Shown one piece after another: positions 61,901 to 64,000 of a DNA stretch of 64,000 nucleotides (position 1 is the first letter of the stretch; each line of letters starts with the position of its first letter). The translations under genes and the position numbers were made by a program. The stretch comes from Mercurialis annua. Its lineage: Eukaryota > Streptophyta > Magnoliopsida > Malpighiales > Euphorbiaceae. The notes below the pieces were generated by a model. That model was not told the DNA's origin, did not search any database, and worked only from the letters and a program-made list of their open reading frames with translations. Location: NCBI RefSeq assembly GCF_937616625.2, contig NC_065570.1, forward strand, positions 47,421,665 to 47,485,664, read 5' to 3'.

Positions 61901-62909
61901 TAGAATCTGTTGTTATTAAAGTGGGTCGATTGATGGGTTGTTGATCGATGGTTGTGGCGGCTGAGGGTTTCCCAGATTTTGTGGATTTTTTTGAATTGAT
62001 GGGTTTGCGGTGGTTTGCTAATGATGAAATCAGTGCTGGATTTTTGATTAAAATGGGTAGTTGATAATTTTGGGAGTCAGTGAGCAATGTAAGTGGGCAT
62101 GCAGTTCACTAACGGTTTATTAGTAGTTTACTAAAAGTTTTATTAATTATTTTTGCGAAACCATTAATGAGAAAATAGAACCAGCGATTTTCTATTTCAG
62201 GAGTCTGATTTATTATTCAGTAAAACGATAGTAAACTGTAAGTAAACGGTTATTAAATATAAATATGCTTTATATTTAATAAATTAGCTATAATTTTTAG
62301 TAAAACTAATAAACTGTTAGTAAACGTATGGTAAATTAACTTATTTTTTAGTAAACTGATAGTAAGTAAACTGTTAGTAAACATTTAGTAAATTGATAGT
62401 AAAGTTTTTATTAGTAAACCGATAGGAGATTTACCGTATTTTTATAAATAAAAACCGTTAGTAGAATGTTAGTAAACCGTTAGTAAATTATTTATTTGTA
62501 AACCGTTATTAGACTGTTAGTAACCCGATAGTAAACTTACTGGTCTTTTAAAATAAAAACCGTATTTTTCAACTCAAAAAGTGTAATTTCGCAACTTTTA
62601 AAAGTCAAACCGTAAAAATCAACTCAAACTGGTCAAACCGTATTTTTCAAAATATTTATAGACAGTATGGGTATTTTTGAAAAACTCTCTATTCCATTTT
62701 CATGCATGGAACATTTTATTATATATTTTTTTTTTAAATTTAATAATACACACTAAACACGAATCGGACCACGATCGAATCAACGAGCGACTAAAATAAA
62801 ATTAAATAAAAATATATAATAATAATTATAAATTAGTTAAAGCTTGACATAATGCAAAAATTTATAATTAAAGTTTAAAAATAATAATTTAAAAATACGG
62901 GATATTACA
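58997..62909 (-). mobile_element. LTR of another related gypsy element, inverse orientation, truncated at its 3' end
   Basis: On the minus strand it begins TGTAATATCCCG at 62909. It shares blocks with the other two LTR types, for example CCGGTAATGAT near 59568 and the AAACTGTACTTTAGCC minisatellite unit near 60240. A minus-strand TATA box CTATATAAA is at about 61413-61422. Its expected GTGACA end is missing at 58997, where it abuts the 3' LTR of the plus-strand element. No internal gag-pol is seen. Small ORFs here have no recognisable product. It may be a solo LTR or half of a rearranged element. Confidence 0.7.
62108..62540. repeat. Dispersed short-motif array (GTTAGTAAAC type) upstream of the LTR promoter
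   Basis: Many close variants of CCGTTAGTAAA / CTGATAGTAAAC, roughly 10-12 bp each, are packed irregularly over about 430 bp. They lie on the upstream (minus-strand) side of the TATA box at 61413. The pattern resembles clustered transcription-factor sites rather than a clean tandem satellite. Confidence 0.75.
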
Positions 62910-63430
62910 TTTTGGACGACTTGGAGCGAGGGTTTTCGAAAAGGTTCGAGTGGTATATCATAAGGGATATACTGAGAATACATTGTAATAGTCAGATTTG
63001 GATTTAAAGCGCAATGCGCGGATGAGATTGCAACTTTTAACTTTAATTTTAATTTATTTAGTTAAAAAAATTATTCTAATATACTCTTTAAATTGCACAA
63101 TTTATGAATATAAAAAAAATCAAATCTTTCGTAAGAATAAACAATTAACTTTCACAATATTAAATCTTAATTAAATTAAATAAATTACTAATTATTATTT
63201 TAAAAACTATTCATATTTTACAATTTGTATATGTTATTATAATAAAAAAATTAAAAATGTTTATGTTAAAATAGTACTTCCTCTATCATTTATTTCATTA
63301 AAGAAATCGTATAATGTGCATATAAGAAAATAAAAATGTATCATAAAAATGTTATAGACCCAAAAACTACTACAAAACTTGGTGGATTTGTACTAAAAGC
63401 ATGATATTAACATGTAATACAACAAAAGAA
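62910..63430. other. AT-rich intergenic sequence, no gene seen
   Basis: It contains a short palindrome GCGCAATGCGC (about 63009-63019) and otherwise AT-rich sequence. No TSD matching the left side of the inverse LTR can be recognised. Confidence 0.5.
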
Positions 63431-63511
63431 ATTCCATCTTTTTTTTCCTCTCCCCTCTCTCTCAAATAGAAAACCCTAACCGTCAAGCGTTTTTCCTTTG
63501 TTTTTCGCTTC

Positions 63512-63551
63512 GGCTGCCGTCAATGGTTTATTTTTGCCGTTGACGGTAGCC
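63512..63551 (+). other. 15-bp hairpin in a putative 5' leader
   Basis: GGCTGCCGTCAATGG (63512-63526) pairs with CCGTTGACGGTAGCC (63537-63551) around a 10-nt loop. The only two mismatches would be G-U pairs in RNA. It lies after a pyrimidine-rich stretch (63440-63470) and ahead of the ATG at 63582, so it could be a leader structure in a transcript. Confidence 0.5.
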
Positions 63552-63581
63552 ATTTCTTTTTTATTGCTTAGAATTAAATAA

Positions 63582-63720
63582 ATGACCGACTCCTTTTCAT
63601 CCTTTTCATTTTGGTTGGTAAATCTATCGACGAGGCGCATCAATTTCAATAGATATACAAATAAAAAATCAGAGATGGATCAAGCCCTTTCAAAATTGAA
63701 GATGAAATCGTTACAGGTTA
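63582..63720 (+). CDS. Possible first exon of an unidentified gene running off the right side
   Basis: Open from ATG 63582, with a second in-frame ATG at 63675 (MDQALSKLKMKSLQ). The pyrimidine-rich leader (CTCTCCCCTCTCTCTC) and a good splice-donor-like ACAG|GTTATATT near 63715-63720 suggest a 5' exon. The sequence after it is T-rich, like an intron. No protein family is recognised; it may equally be chance or the start of another mobile element. Confidence 0.2.
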
Positions 63721-64000
63721 TATTAGTTTTTTTTTATAACTATTTTACAGTGATTGTCTTTCTTTTTTGAAAGTTTTGCTGTTATTTCTATATGAAAGAT
63801 TTGTTATTTTTTTATGAAGAGTTTGTGAGTCTTTTGTTAGACGGAAAATGATTGAATCTTATTGTGTTAGAGCAGTTATGATGTAATTTTGATTTTATTT
63901 TGTAAGGCGATCTGCGAATCAAGGTTTATATTTTGTTCCATGTCAGGTCATTAGAAACGGTTATACCCTTTCTGAATTTTTACACCTGTAACTGCTCTTT

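Noticed and set aside
60570..62087. Several 60-70 codon open frames in the inverse LTR
   Set aside because: They are on both strands, overlap each other and have no recognisable domains. They are expected by chance in LTR sequence.

Overview
This window is nuclear DNA of a flowering plant, most likely a eudicot. It is AT-rich and holds a plant-type LINE (DUF4283 ORF1), a long-LTR Ty3/gypsy chromovirus primed by initiator tRNA-Met, a CACTA element, a CTCCCTCCGTCCC-type MITE, and a secreted-peptide family known only from plants. The species cannot be fixed from the sequence.

Region 1 (1-~43250) is a head-to-tail array of ~2.09-kb units. It is cut by the left window edge, so the true copy number is higher. 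Each unit carries one 71-codon gene on the minus strand for a secreted peptide precursor: signal peptide, spacer, and C-terminal SGPSPRGPGH plus HH. That C-terminus matches the PIP/PIPL (PAMP-induced secreted peptide) family of plant immune and growth peptides. There are 18 intact copies: 15 before a LINE insertion and 3 after it. The C-terminal peptide is identical in all 18. Each copy also has its own TATA box, a bZIP-type ACGT element and a poly(A) signal. Shared rare variants show that multi-unit blocks (3-unit and 7-unit offsets) were duplicated or converted. Units to the right of about 31.5 kb are a more diverged subtype, and the array ends in a degenerate, MITE-bearing, gene-less unit.

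Region 2 (31923-37115) is a nearly full-length L1-type LINE nested in the array with a perfect 14-bp target-site duplication. ORF1 is intact. ORF2 overlaps it by ATGA but is broken by a frameshift and a stop.

Region 3 (43638-58996) is a Ty3/gypsy chromovirus (Tekay/Del-like) with LTRs of about 2.9 kb. Its gag-pol is ruined by many in-frame stops and one frameshift. A 1.3-kb CACTA element (TSD TTT) sits in the 5' LTR, and a related solo LTR in inverse orientation (TSD TTATC) sits in the 3' LTR. A further inverse LTR (~58997-62909) follows. Perfect palindromes or short-motif arrays lie upstream of the putative core promoter in each of these LTR types.

Region 4 (62910-64000) is AT-rich, with a pyrimidine-rich leader, a 15-bp hairpin and a possible first exon running toward the right edge.

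The most notable content is the massively amplified immune-peptide gene array. The rest is a nest of mobile elements.
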